From JAWBOW01 sp038825775 (lineage in GTDB: Archaea; Nanobdellota; Nanobdellia; Woesearchaeales; WAPY01): a stretch of DNA of 21,617 nucleotides. Of this stretch, positions 14,502 to 21,617 are shown piece by piece. Positions within the stretch are counted from its first letter, which is position 1. Each line of letters starts with the position of its first letter. A program made the translations under genes and the position numbers. The stretch lies in contig JAWBOW010000010.1 of the NCBI GenBank assembly GCA_038825775.1, positions 1-21,617 on the forward strand, read 5' to 3'. The notes beneath the pieces are model-generated. The model saw only the letters and a program-made list of their open reading frames with translations, ran no database searches and was not told where the DNA came from.

Positions 14502-15714
14502 TCAAACCACCAACTAACATGTTATAAATTTTAATACACTTTCTTGCAGGTTCGTTCCAACTGAATTTTTTAACCTCTAACGCACCATGATTTTTTAGCT
14601 CGTTATGCAAGGCCCGATACTTTAAAACAGCTATTATTTTATTTGCAAGTTCATTGACATCCCAAAAATCAACTTTTAAACAATGCTTTACAACTTCTGA
14701 AACACCACTTTGTTTTGAGATTATTACAGGAGTTCCATTTCTCATTGCTTCCAAAGGGGTTATTCCAAAAGGTTCTGATACAGAAGGCATAACATAAACA
14801 TCAGCCATTTTATAAGCCCTATCAACATCTTTTCCTCTTAAAAATCCAGAGAACAAGAATTTGTTTATCAAACCAAGTTCAATAACCCTTTTAATCATTT
14901 GTCCTTGCATATCACCGCTTCCAACAACAACAAACTTTACATTAGGTATTTTCTCACTAACCAATTTTGCAGCTTCTACAAAATAATCAGGACCTTTTTG
15001 TAAAGTTATCCTTCCTAAAAAGAGAACAACTCTGTCTTCTTTGTTTATATAAAAATCCTCTTGAACATCATAATCTGTAAAATCAACGGCATTGTGGACA
15101 ACAAAAATGTTTTCAGGGTGTGCGTTATAATTTTTTAATATTATGTTTTTGGTGAAGTTACTAACAGCAATAACGATGTCAGCATTTTCAATTCCAAAAT
15201 TTTCAAGTTCATGAACAATAGGGTTTCCAAAATTTCCTCCGTTCCTATCAAATTCTGTTGCATGAACATGCACTATTAATGGTTTTTTTGACAATTTTTT
15301 TAATTCAACAGCAGCAGGAAATGTCATCCAATCATGAGCGTGTATTAAATCAAAATCCCCAAAACTACCCTTTAAGAATAATTTCTTAACCAACATTTTA
15401 TACCTAAAGACTTCCTCAAACAAGTTCCTTCCATAAATTTGTTTATCTCCTTGGGTTTTTGATAAAATCATTTCATAAGTTGATTCTGTAGAATAAGGTA
15501 TTAGTAATAGAGGCAGTTTAACAAAAACAACCTTTGCAAGCTCTTCAGCACCGATTAGTTTAACATGAGTTTTTAATTCTTGAGGAGCTCTTGGCATTAC
15601 AAATGTTATCTCAACACCCTCATTTACAAGCGCTTTTGTTAGTCCATAACAAGCTGTTCCAAGCCCACCTGTATTTAATGGTGGGAACTCCCACCCAAGC
15701 ATAAGCACTTTCAT
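14494..15714 (-). CDS. GT4/GT5-like glycogen/starch synthase-type glycosyltransferase
   Basis: A predicted retaining GT-B glucosyltransferase that would transfer glucose from a nucleotide sugar to a glucan. The 406-residue protein has the N-terminal TGGLG loop (15-19), the HAHDW motif (125-129), FLGRITLQKG (R235, K240) and the E-x7-E motif SEPFGITPLEA (E314, E322). It is shorter than bacterial GlgA (about 480) and closer to the archaeal Methanocaldococcus MJ1606-type synthases, so the donor may be UDP- or ADP-glucose. The ATG at 15714 is preceded by GGGAG. It is the first gene of a leftward operon with the GH57 gene. The promoter and leader are duplicated in tandem, as described in separate entries. 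Confidence 0.9.
   Translation of the reverse strand: MKVLMLGWEFPPLNTGGLGTACYGLTKALVNEGVEITFVMPRAPQELKTHVKLIGAEELAKVVFVKLPLLLIPYSTESTYEMILSKTQGDKQIYGRNLFEEVFRYKMLVKKLFLKGSFGDFDLIHAHDWMTFPAAVELKKLSKKPLIVHVHATEFDRNGGNFGNPIVHELENFGIENADIVIAVSNFTKNIILKNYNAHPENIFVVHNAVDFTDYDVQEDFYINKEDRVVLFLGRITLQKGPDYFVEAAKLVSEKIPNVKFVVVGSGDMQGQMIKRVIELGLINKFLFSGFLRGKDVDRAYKMADVYVMPSVSEPFGITPLEAMRNGTPVIISKQSGVSEVVKHCLKVDFWDVNELANKIIAVLKYRALHNELKNHGALEVKKFSWNEPARKCIKIYNMLVGGLNG
14506..14511 (-). promoter_or_regulatory. Shine-Dalgarno GGTGGT of GH57, inside the GT4 coding end
   Basis: GGTGGT lies 4 nt before the GH57 ATG and also codes for Gly402-Gly403... of the GT4 tail (VGGLNG). The GT4 stop TGA falls inside the GH57 reading frame. 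Ribosomes ending the GT4 gene can thus re-start directly on GH57. Confidence 0.65.
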
Positions 15715-15721
15715 TGAACTC

Positions 15722-15751
15722 CCTTTTTTAACTTTACCTTTTTTAACTTTA
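15722..15751. repeat. Perfect 15-bp tandem repeat in the GT4 leader
   Basis: CCTTTTTTAACTTTA occurs twice in direct succession (15722-15736 and 15737-15751). Read on the minus strand each copy is TAAAGTTAAAAAAGG; the copy nearest the gene runs straight into the GGGAG Shine-Dalgarno of the GT4 gene. Spacing from the upstream BoxA pair puts both copies in the 5' untranslated leader. Confidence 0.8.
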
Positions 15752-15755
15752 AATT

Positions 15756-15783
15756 AATATATAAAATTAAATATATAAAATCA
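15756..15783 (-). promoter_or_regulatory. Tandemly duplicated BoxA upstream of GT4
   Basis: The 14-bp unit AATATATAAAATTA (15756-15769) is followed at once by AATATATAAAATCA (15770-15783), one mismatch. On the minus strand each holds TTTTATAT, a good BoxA. Counting about 26 bp downstream puts start sites near 15750 and 15736, the two upstream edges of the 15-bp leader repeat units. Two transcripts differing by one repeat copy are therefore possible. Confidence 0.55.
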
Positions 15784-15901
15784 AGGTTTTTTAATCATAT
15801 AAAAAAGTTATTCATCATTAATTAGTAAGAAACTAAATAAAATGTTATTTATACTATAAAAATTGGTTTTTTCTTATCAAAAAAACAAAAAACGAAATAT
15901 A

Positions 15902-15910
15902 TTTATATAT
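15902..15910 (+). promoter_or_regulatory. BoxA promoter for the Lrp-like gene and rightward glucan genes
   Basis: TTTATATAT is the strongest plus-strand BoxA in the divergent region. It predicts a start near 15932 and a leader of about 40 nt that carries the Shine-Dalgarno site of the regulator gene. The rest of the 259-bp region 15715-15973 holds no supported gene. Confidence 0.55.
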
Positions 15911-15962
15911 GTATTGTTATTGTTATGACAAGAAACTTACAATAAGTGCTTTTTAAAAAAAA

Positions 15963-15970
15963 GGGGTGGT
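15963..15970 (+). promoter_or_regulatory. Shine-Dalgarno GGGGTGGT of the Lrp-like gene
   Basis: GGGGTGGT followed by AGT leads into a TTG start codon at 15974. It decides the start, since the Lrp-like protein would otherwise lack its first helix. The site matches the one before the membrane protein gene at 12129 for eleven bases. Confidence 0.7.
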
Positions 15971-15973
15971 AGT

Positions 15974-16543
15974 TTGAGGGAATTAGACGAAGCAGAACAG
16001 AGAATACTTAAAGAAATAATAAGAAATCCAAGAATATCAGATAATAAGATAAGCTTAAAGACAAGTATTCCAATAAAAACAGTTAATAGAAAGAGAAAGA
16101 TTCTTGAACAAGAGGGTATCCTTTATTATTTTGCAAGCGTAAACAATTTAGAATCAGGAACAGGTGCTTTTGAAGCATCACACTTATATATTGTCGTTCT
16201 AAAAAATGGAATTACAAAAAAAGCAGTTAATGAGTTCTTTGAAAAACAAGAATTTAACCTTCACGATTTAAAACATATTAATTTTTGTTACGTCGGTGAG
16301 AGCTCAGGTAATGTTGTTTTGGTTTTTATAATTGAAAGCAGAAAGGATGAGGATATTTCTGAAATATTTAATTTTGATATTTACTTAAGATTAAAAAAGG
16401 AGTTTGGAGATTGTATAAAAGAAACCTTTGTCATAAAACTAAACAAAACGATTTTAATGCATCATAATTACTTAATGCAAAAAAACATAAAGAACGGAAG
16501 GATTGATGATAATTGGCCCTCAAATCTTTTGTTTGTTGAATAA
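15974..16543 (+). CDS. Lrp/AsnC-like transcriptional regulator
   Basis: A predicted DNA-binding regulator of 189 residues. The first 55 residues form an Lrp-type winged helix-turn-helix: LDEAEQRILKEIIRNPRISDNKISLKTSIPIKTVNRKRKILEQEGIL (shown here in pieces: LDEAEQRILKEI, NPRISDNKISLKT, PIKTVNRKRKILEQEG). The remaining 130 residues should form the sensing and oligomerisation part, with strands HLYIVVLKN, INFCYVGES and VVLVFIIES, but it is longer than and not clearly like the usual RAM domain. It begins at TTG after a strong Shine-Dalgarno. It lies in the divergent centre of the glucan gene island, 33 bp before the GT3 synthase gene, which makes it a good candidate regulator of both arms, including its own. 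Confidence 0.8.
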   Translation: MRELDEAEQRILKEIIRNPRISDNKISLKTSIPIKTVNRKRKILEQEGILYYFASVNNLESGTGAFEASHLYIVVLKNGITKKAVNEFFEKQEFNLHDLKHINFCYVGESSGNVVLVFIIESRKDEDISEIFNFDIYLRLKKEFGDCIKETFVIKLNKTILMHHNYLMQKNIKNGRIDDNWPSNLLFVE

Positions 16544-16576
16544 TTATAGTAAATAAATTAATTATAAAATTTTAAA

Positions 16577-18403
16577 ATGAGTAAAATGAAAGAGAACCAG
16601 GAATTAAAAAAGAATTATCAAAAAACAGCAGTTTTTGAAGTTTCATGGGAAGTTTGTAATAAAGTAGGAGGGATTCACACAGTTATAACTTCAAAAGTAA
16701 ATTATATGATTGATAAATATAAAGAAAATTATTTTTTGGTTGGACCTTACTTTGCAGAAAAATCAAACAAAGAATTTCAGGAAAAATTACCTCCTGAATT
16801 TTTGAAAAAGGCGTTTAACGAGCTTAAGAATATAGGAATAGTTTGTCATTATGGCACTTGGATTATTGACGGCACTCCAAATGTAATATTAGTTGATTTT
16901 ACAATATTTGCAAAAAACAAGAATGAAATTAAAACAGAACTTTGGAATTATTACAAAATCGATTCTTTATACACAGATTATCACGATTTTGACGAGCCAG
17001 TTATTTGGGCTTATGGTGTTGGAATGCTCATAGAAGCAGTAAAAAAATATTCTGATTTTGAAATATTAGTTCATGCTCATGAATGGCTTTCAGGAGCAAG
17101 TTTGCTTTATCTGAAAACAAAAAAAGTAGATGTTGCAACAGTTTTTACAACTCACGCAACAGTTGTTGGAAGAGTCCTTTCAAATTCTGGAATAAACTTT
17201 TATTCCAAACTAAGAGAATGGGATTTTGATAAAGAAGCATATAACTATAATGTTCAAGCAAAACACCAACTTGAAAAACAAACAGCTTTGAATTGTGATG
17301 TTTTCACAACAGTAAGTGAGATAACTTCAATAGAAGCAGAGTTTGTTCTCAAAAGAAAAGCTGATTTTATACTTCCAAACGGGCTTAATATAAGTAGGTT
17401 TCCGCAGTTTGACGAGCTTACTATAAAGCACAACTATCTAAAAAACAAAGTTAGGGAGTTTTTAACTTATTATTTTTTACCCTATTATAATTTTGACATA
17501 AGTGACACTTTATTTTATTTTATTGCAGGAAGGTATGAGTTTCATGCAAAAGGCATTGATATTTTCATAAGAGCTCTTTCAAAATTAAACGAGATTCTTA
17601 AGAAGGAGAATTCAAAGACAACAATAATAGCATTTTTTTGGATTCCTGGAAATGTCAAGGCAATAAGGCATGATGTTCTTGAATCAAGAACTTTATATCA
17701 GGACATAAAAGAGTTTGTAGAAGAAGAGTTTCCAGAGATAAAACAAAAGATGATTTACCTCCTTATTTCTTCAAAAACAGTCTCGGAAAAATCCTTGTTT
17801 AAGGATTCATTTATGCTTGAGATAAAAAACAAGATTTTAAAATTCAGGAAAAAGGGAACTCCTCCTTTGAGCACACACGAACTTTATAATGAAGATCAAG
17901 ACTCTATAATATCTTACTTCCACACTTATGGTTTAAAAAACGAAGAGTCTGATAAAGTTAAAGTAATTTATTATCCAATTTATTTAACAGGAGCGGATGG
18001 TTTGTTAGATCTAAACTATTATGAATCCATGATAGCCTCCCATTTGGGAATATTCGCATCAGCTTATGAACCATGGGGTTATACTCCATTAGAAGCAGCT
18101 GCTTTAGGAATTTCTTCTGTTACAACAGACCTTGCTGGTTTTGGAAGATACATACTCTCAAACAGGAAAACTGAAGATCAAAAGATTCAAGGAATATACG
18201 TTTTAAAGAGGTTTGAAGTTGATGATGAAAGAGCAGTTGAAGAGCTAGCCAGAATACTATACAATTATTCAAAACTTACAAAGGAAGAAAGGATAAAGAA
18301 CAAGATTGAAGCTAATAAGTTATCAAAATTAGCTGATTGGAGTGTTTTAATAAAAAATTATTTTGAAGCTCACGAACTAGCTTTTAACATGCATAAAAAA
18401 TAA
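16577..18403 (+). CDS. Glycogen synthase, GT3 family (Gys-type)
   Basis: A predicted retaining glucosyltransferase of the eukaryote-type GT3 family that extends alpha-1,4-glucan, normally from UDP-glucose. The 608-residue protein has the N-terminal FEVSWEVCNKVGGIHTVI motif (20-37; K29-VGG), HAHEWLSG (166-173), FTTHATVVGR (190-199), AGRYEFHAKGIDIF (317-330) and the E-x7-E catalytic motif YEPWGYTPLEAAALG (E498, E506), then SSVTTDLAGFG. It lacks the arginine-rich C-terminal segment that makes animal and yeast enzymes sensitive to glucose-6-phosphate and phosphorylation, like other prokaryotic GT3 proteins. It follows the regulator gene by 33 bp and is probably co-transcribed. The start is ATG at 16577 (an ATG at 16586 is possible). 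No signal peptide. Confidence 0.93.
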   Translation: MSKMKENQELKKNYQKTAVFEVSWEVCNKVGGIHTVITSKVNYMIDKYKENYFLVGPYFAEKSNKEFQEKLPPEFLKKAFNELKNIGIVCHYGTWIIDGTPNVILVDFTIFAKNKNEIKTELWNYYKIDSLYTDYHDFDEPVIWAYGVGMLIEAVKKYSDFEILVHAHEWLSGASLLYLKTKKVDVATVFTTHATVVGRVLSNSGINFYSKLREWDFDKEAYNYNVQAKHQLEKQTALNCDVFTTVSEITSIEAEFVLKRKADFILPNGLNISRFPQFDELTIKHNYLKNKVREFLTYYFLPYYNFDISDTLFYFIAGRYEFHAKGIDIFIRALSKLNEILKKENSKTTIIAFFWIPGNVKAIRHDVLESRTLYQDIKEFVEEEFPEIKQKMIYLLISSKTVSEKSLFKDSFMLEIKNKILKFRKKGTPPLSTHELYNEDQDSIISYFHTYGLKNEESDKVKVIYYPIYLTGADGLLDLNYYESMIASHLGIFASAYEPWGYTPLEAAALGISSVTTDLAGFGRYILSNRKTEDQKIQGIYVLKRFEVDDERAVEELARILYNYSKLTKEERIKNKIEANKLSKLADWSVLIKNYFEAHELAFNMHKK

Positions 18404-18430
18404 TGCTATTCAAAGGATTGGGGGTTTTTT

Positions 18431-19378
18431 ATGGAGTTAAGAAAGGATTACATACTTGACAGGTGGGTAATAGTTGCTAACAACAGGAGTAAAAGACCAA
18501 GCGATTTTACAAAACCTCAAAATGTTTTGAAAGAAAAAAAGGATTGCCCATTCTGTCCTGGAAATGAAGAACAAACCCCTCCAGAAATAGGGAGAATTTC
18601 AGAAGGCAATTTTTGGAAGATAAGATGGTTTGATAATAAATTCTCAGCAGCAGAGTTAAGAGGAAACTTTGTTATTAGGACTGATAACACATACTTTACA
18701 TTCTCTGATTCTTTTGGAAAGCACGAGGTTATAGTTGAAACTCCAATTCATAATAAAAAATTTTATGATTTAGAAGAAAACACTATTGCACAACTCTTAA
18801 AAATTTATTCTAACAGGATTGAAGAACTCTCAAAGATTAACGGAATTGAGTATGTTCAGGTTTTTAAAAACTCAGGTAGTGATGCTGGAGCTTCTTTAGA
18901 GCACGAACACACACAAATACTGGCAACAAACAAGATTCCTGTTGTTGTTGAACAAATGGTAAGAGCAACAAAGAGTTTTGGTTTTTGCCCTTACTGCCAA
19001 ATATTGAACATAGAAAAGAACAGTTATAGAAGGTGTTTTGAGAGTGAAAGCTTTGTTAGTTTTACCCCTTACGCTTCAAGGTTTCCCTTTGAAATATGGG
19101 TTTTTCCAAAGGAGCACATAACTAAAATGTCAGATTTTGATGATAAGGAGATTTTTGAACTTGCTTCAATGCTTAAGAGAATTACAAAAAAGATTTCAGA
19201 ATTAAATGTTGGTTATAACATGATGTTTTATTATTCCCCAAAAAATGCGGATCTTCACTTTCACATTGAAATTCTGCCAAGAACATCCACTTGGGCAGGA
19301 ATGGAGTTTTCTGGCCTGCACATCATTACAATAAGCCCTGAGGACGCAGCTCTCTTTTATAGGGGAGAAAACAAATAA
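18431..19378 (+). CDS. galT: GalT-like hexose-1-phosphate nucleotidylyltransferase
   Basis: A HIT-superfamily enzyme that swaps a nucleotide between a nucleotide sugar and a hexose-1-phosphate. The 315-residue protein has zinc cysteines C39/C42 (CPFC), a second CxxC pair C186/C189 (FCPYC), the conserved FKNSGSDAGASLEHEH stretch, the active-site H158-E-H160-T-Q162 in which H160 should carry the nucleotide, and HFHIEILPR (from H276). Classic GalT enzymes carry HPH; here it is HEH. It may make UDP-glucose for the GT3 synthase, or act as an ADP-glucose phosphorylase-like enzyme; the exact substrate cannot be told. A GGGGG-containing site lies 7 nt before the ATG. It sits between the GT3 gene (27 bp upstream) and the debranching gene (18 bp downstream), so a role in glucan metabolism is well supported. 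Confidence 0.88.
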   Translation: MELRKDYILDRWVIVANNRSKRPSDFTKPQNVLKEKKDCPFCPGNEEQTPPEIGRISEGNFWKIRWFDNKFSAAELRGNFVIRTDNTYFTFSDSFGKHEVIVETPIHNKKFYDLEENTIAQLLKIYSNRIEELSKINGIEYVQVFKNSGSDAGASLEHEHTQILATNKIPVVVEQMVRATKSFGFCPYCQILNIEKNSYRRCFESESFVSFTPYASRFPFEIWVFPKEHITKMSDFDDKEIFELASMLKRITKKISELNVGYNMMFYYSPKNADLHFHIEILPRTSTWAGMEFSGLHIITISPEDAALFYRGENK

Positions 19379-19396
19379 AACTATTGTTTGTTAAAA

Positions 19397-21229
19397 ATGA
19401 TAATTAATTATAATTACAAAGAAATACTCCACAACATTGAGAGCAATGACGAAACTATTAGAATAGCTTTCTTTAACAACAAGGCAGGTTTTTTTATAAA
19501 ACCGTTTTTTATGGAAAGCAAATACGATGGTTTTTTCATAAACGAAAACAATTTCTATAAAACCCTTGATAGTGTAAGATCAAACAACAAACCAACCAGC
19601 ATAACAAATTTTGGCTATAAAATTGTTGTTGATGGTGACTTAAAAGAGAATTTTTTAATGCCTAAAAACTTTAATTCACTAATTTATTATGTTGACAAAA
19701 AAACAGAAATCGTTTTGGATTTTGATATGAGAAAAGTATTTGATTTTAGGAATTTTGGTAGGTATTATTTTTTGAGTGAAGAAAGCTATAATGATAGAAA
19801 AATAGTTGTTCTTAAATTTGAAAAAAGAACAAACAACCTTGAAGATGATTCTAATGAAGAAAAAGAATACGAGCTATTTGCAGTAATAATTAGTGATGGA
19901 ACTTATGAATTCTTAAACCAATGGGTTAAAAAGGAATACGAGTTTGATAAATTAAGAAATTCTAATTTTGAAAGGTATGTTTTTAGGGCTTTAAAGATTT
20001 GTGGAACAAAAGTTGTTATAAGTTTTTCAACAATTAAGGAAAAGGCAATAAGAGAAGCAAACTTCTTGTTTAATAGTTTCAATGATATAGAATCCGTTGA
20101 AAAGAAAAGATTTGAAAAATTAGTAGATTCTTTAGAACTAGAAAATATTAAGAATTCTTATGAAAAGATTGTTTTTATAAACTGTGTAAATTCAATTTTT
20201 GGTTTAACTAGGGAAAACTCAATTCTTGCAGGTTTTCCGTGGTTTTTTCAAAATTGGACAAGAGATGAGCTTATAAGCTTAAAAGCCCACATAATACTAA
20301 AAAATTATGATTTTGTTAAGAAAATAATAATCAAGAACCTTTTATTGTGTAATGGCTCAAAAATCAGGATAAGTAATGAGAACCAAAAAGAGATTTTTGA
20401 ACCAGTTGGAATTTTATTTTTAAGACTAGGAGAATTTTTACATATTATAAAAAACAACAAAAATTTGATTAATGATAAGGAGTTTTCAATAATAAAAGAG
20501 AAAGTAAGAATCATTGCTGACGACTTAATAAAAAGCATTGATAAAAAATTATTTTTAGTAAAAAATGAGGCTTTTGAAACTTGGATGGATTCTATAAGCA
20601 GGGAAGGTTTTAGAATAGAAATTCAGGCATTAGCCTTAAGGGTTTTTGAAACATCTTTTGAAATAACGCATGATAAAAAATATGATCTTGCAAGGAAAAA
20701 ACTATTAAGAGCAGTTAGAAAGAATCTTTTTAAAAACTCAATTTTAATTGATGGTTTATTTTTTAAGGACAATAAAATTTTACCTGACAAGACAATAAGA
20801 AATAATGTTTTCTTAGCATATTATTACTATCCAAAAATTTTAAGCAACAAAGAATGGGAAGTTTGTTTTGAAAAAGCATTAAAAAAACTTTGGAATTCTT
20901 GGGGTGGTGTTTCTAGTGTTGATAAAAATTCTAGTCTTTTCTCACAAAAGAGCACTGGAGAAAACCCATTAAGTTATCATAACGGCGATTCTTGGTATTT
21001 TATAAACAATATTGCTGCGATGGCTCTTTATGAAGTAAATCCTGAAAAGTTTAATAAAAAAATAAAGAGTATTTTTGAAGCAAGCATTAATGATAACCTC
21101 TCAATTGGTGTTTTAGGAAGTTCATCAGAAACATCAAGCTCTATAAAACAAGAAAACCTTGGCTGCTTTATACAAGCTTGGAGCAACTCAACTTTGTTAG
21201 AATTATTAACTAAAATAAACTCCTCTTAA
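19397..21229 (+). CDS. Glycogen debranching enzyme, amylo-alpha-1,6-glucosidase type (GH133)
   Basis: A predicted debranching enzyme that removes alpha-1,6-linked glucose stubs from glycogen. The 610-residue protein has an N-terminal beta-rich domain (about 1-240) of the GDE-N kind and a C-terminal (alpha/alpha) barrel. Barrel motifs seen: AGFPWFFQNWTRDE (278-291), ETWMDS (394-399), GFRIEIQALALR (404-415) and the late GENPLSYHNGDSWYF. The more usual spelling of the first is AGYPWFGDWGRDT; the TRDE variant here, with Glu after Asp, is atypical. The ATG at 19397 is preferred; a TTG at 19388 would add three residues. No Shine-Dalgarno is seen and the gap to galT is 18 bp, so translation probably depends on the upstream gene. 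The rmlC-like gene ends 10 bp away on the other strand. Confidence 0.88.
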   Translation: MIINYNYKEILHNIESNDETIRIAFFNNKAGFFIKPFFMESKYDGFFINENNFYKTLDSVRSNNKPTSITNFGYKIVVDGDLKENFLMPKNFNSLIYYVDKKTEIVLDFDMRKVFDFRNFGRYYFLSEESYNDRKIVVLKFEKRTNNLEDDSNEEKEYELFAVIISDGTYEFLNQWVKKEYEFDKLRNSNFERYVFRALKICGTKVVISFSTIKEKAIREANFLFNSFNDIESVEKKRFEKLVDSLELENIKNSYEKIVFINCVNSIFGLTRENSILAGFPWFFQNWTRDELISLKAHIILKNYDFVKKIIIKNLLLCNGSKIRISNENQKEIFEPVGILFLRLGEFLHIIKNNKNLINDKEFSIIKEKVRIIADDLIKSIDKKLFLVKNEAFETWMDSISREGFRIEIQALALRVFETSFEITHDKKYDLARKKLLRAVRKNLFKNSILIDGLFFKDNKILPDKTIRNNVFLAYYYYPKILSNKEWEVCFEKALKKLWNSWGGVSSVDKNSSLFSQKSTGENPLSYHNGDSWYFINNIAAMALYEVNPEKFNKKIKSIFEASINDNLSIGVLGSSSETSSSIKQENLGCFIQAWSNSTLLELLTKINSS

Positions 21230-21239
21230 ATTTTATTTT

Positions 21240-21617
21240 TTATTTAAACTTTAAATCCCAATCATAAGGTATTTTTTTAGTGTTGTAAGGCATTCTAAAC
21301 TCGTCAGGATTATTTTTATTATATTCTCTTGTGGGAATGTTTATAACTATGGCTTCTTCACTACTAATACACTTAAAACCATGCCAAACATTTTTAGGAA
21401 TTTTTACCAATAATGGATTATACTCTCCAATAAAAAACTCATTTATTAAATTCTTTGTTTTTGAGTTTTTTCTATCATCAAACAATACAAGTTTTATCAT
21501 TCCTTTTATGCAAGTTAAAAAATCATCCTGTTTTTTGTGGAGGTGCCAAGCTTTAACAACATTAGGATAAGCAGTTGTTACATAAATTTGGCCGAATTCT
21601 TTAAAAATTTTATCATC
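21240..21617 (-). CDS. RmlC-type sugar 3,5-epimerase, N-terminus cut by window edge
   Basis: A cupin-fold protein of the dTDP-4-dehydrorhamnose 3,5-epimerase family, acting on nucleotide-linked 4-keto sugars for surface polysaccharide or glycoprotein sugars. The C-terminal 125 residues are visible: VVKAWHLHKKQDDF (with the conserved His of the epimerase site), IKGMIKLVLFDDR, NEFFIGEYNPLLVKIPKNVWHGFK, EAIVINIPTREYN and PYDWDLKFK. This is the RmlC-like branch often found in archaeal and bacterial glycan loci. The upstream 50-60 residues and the start lie outside. It is convergent to the debranching gene with only 10 bp between stops. It probably starts a different, cell-surface sugar locus and need not belong to the glucan island. 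Confidence 0.88.
   Translation of the reverse strand, partial: DDKIFKEFGQIYVTTAYPNVVKAWHLHKKQDDFLTCIKGMIKLVLFDDRKNSKTKNLINEFFIGEYNPLLVKIPKNVWHGFKCISSEEAIVINIPTREYNKNNPDEFRMPYNTKKIPYDWDLKFK

Noticed and set aside
15925..15945. Six-codon upstream reading frame (MTRNLQ) before the Lrp-like gene
   Set aside because: The BoxA at 15902-15910 predicts a start near 15932, after this ATG, and no Shine-Dalgarno precedes it.
1..21617. CRISPR arrays, insertion sequences, integrase or phage genes
   Set aside because: No regularly spaced repeats, transposase or integrase motifs, or terminal inverted repeats were seen; all long frames are explained by the listed genes.

Overview
The window is strongly AT-rich and very gene-dense. 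It reads as a piece of a small archaeal genome, most likely a DPANN lineage of the Woesearchaeota/Pacearchaeota kind. Archaeal signs are HerA and Mre11 homologues, Endonuclease Q with a C-terminal PCNA-binding motif, archaeal AspRS and AsnRS, an Lrp-type regulator, and TATA boxes (BoxA) about 26 bp upstream of start codons, which implies leaderless transcripts. Mixed in are bacterial-looking genes: a bacterial-type ThrRS, a queuosine-type tRNA-guanine transglycosylase and a eukaryote/bacteria-type GT3 glycogen synthase. The lineage call is inference from gene content; there is no rRNA here to confirm it.

Left part (1-7931). On the minus strand is thrS, whose C-terminus runs off the window. 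Then on the plus strand come a 126-residue protein of unknown function, a HerA-type DNA translocase, a Mre11-type nuclease with a changed metal-ligand motif, a cytoplasmic subtilisin-like protease and a 109-residue unknown that overlaps the protease gene. NurA and Rad50, the usual partners of HerA and Mre11, are not in the window. On the minus strand follow a bacterial-type tgt and a tRNA-Pro(UGG).

Middle part (8000-12500). A two-gene aspS-asnS operon is followed by a convergent endoQ gene whose stop codon interlocks with that of asnS. After it comes a small four-helix membrane protein with a strong Shine-Dalgarno site.

Right part (12678-21229) is a glycogen (alpha-glucan) island built around a divergent promoter region at 15715-15973. 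Leftward run a GT4 glycogen/starch synthase-like enzyme, a GH57 alpha-amylase-type hydrolase and a tail-anchored protein whose head resembles DUF5752. Rightward run an Lrp-like regulator, a GT3 glycogen synthase, a GalT-like nucleotidyltransferase and a GH133-type debranching enzyme. Together these could supply nucleotide-sugar, polymerise glucan, and trim and degrade it, probably under the control of the Lrp-like protein. The last gene is a partial RmlC-type sugar epimerase on the minus strand.

Gene ends overlap or nearly touch at several places. Two translation modes are visible: leaderless genes with a BoxA at about -26, and genes with GGTGGT or GGTGA ribosome-binding sites.
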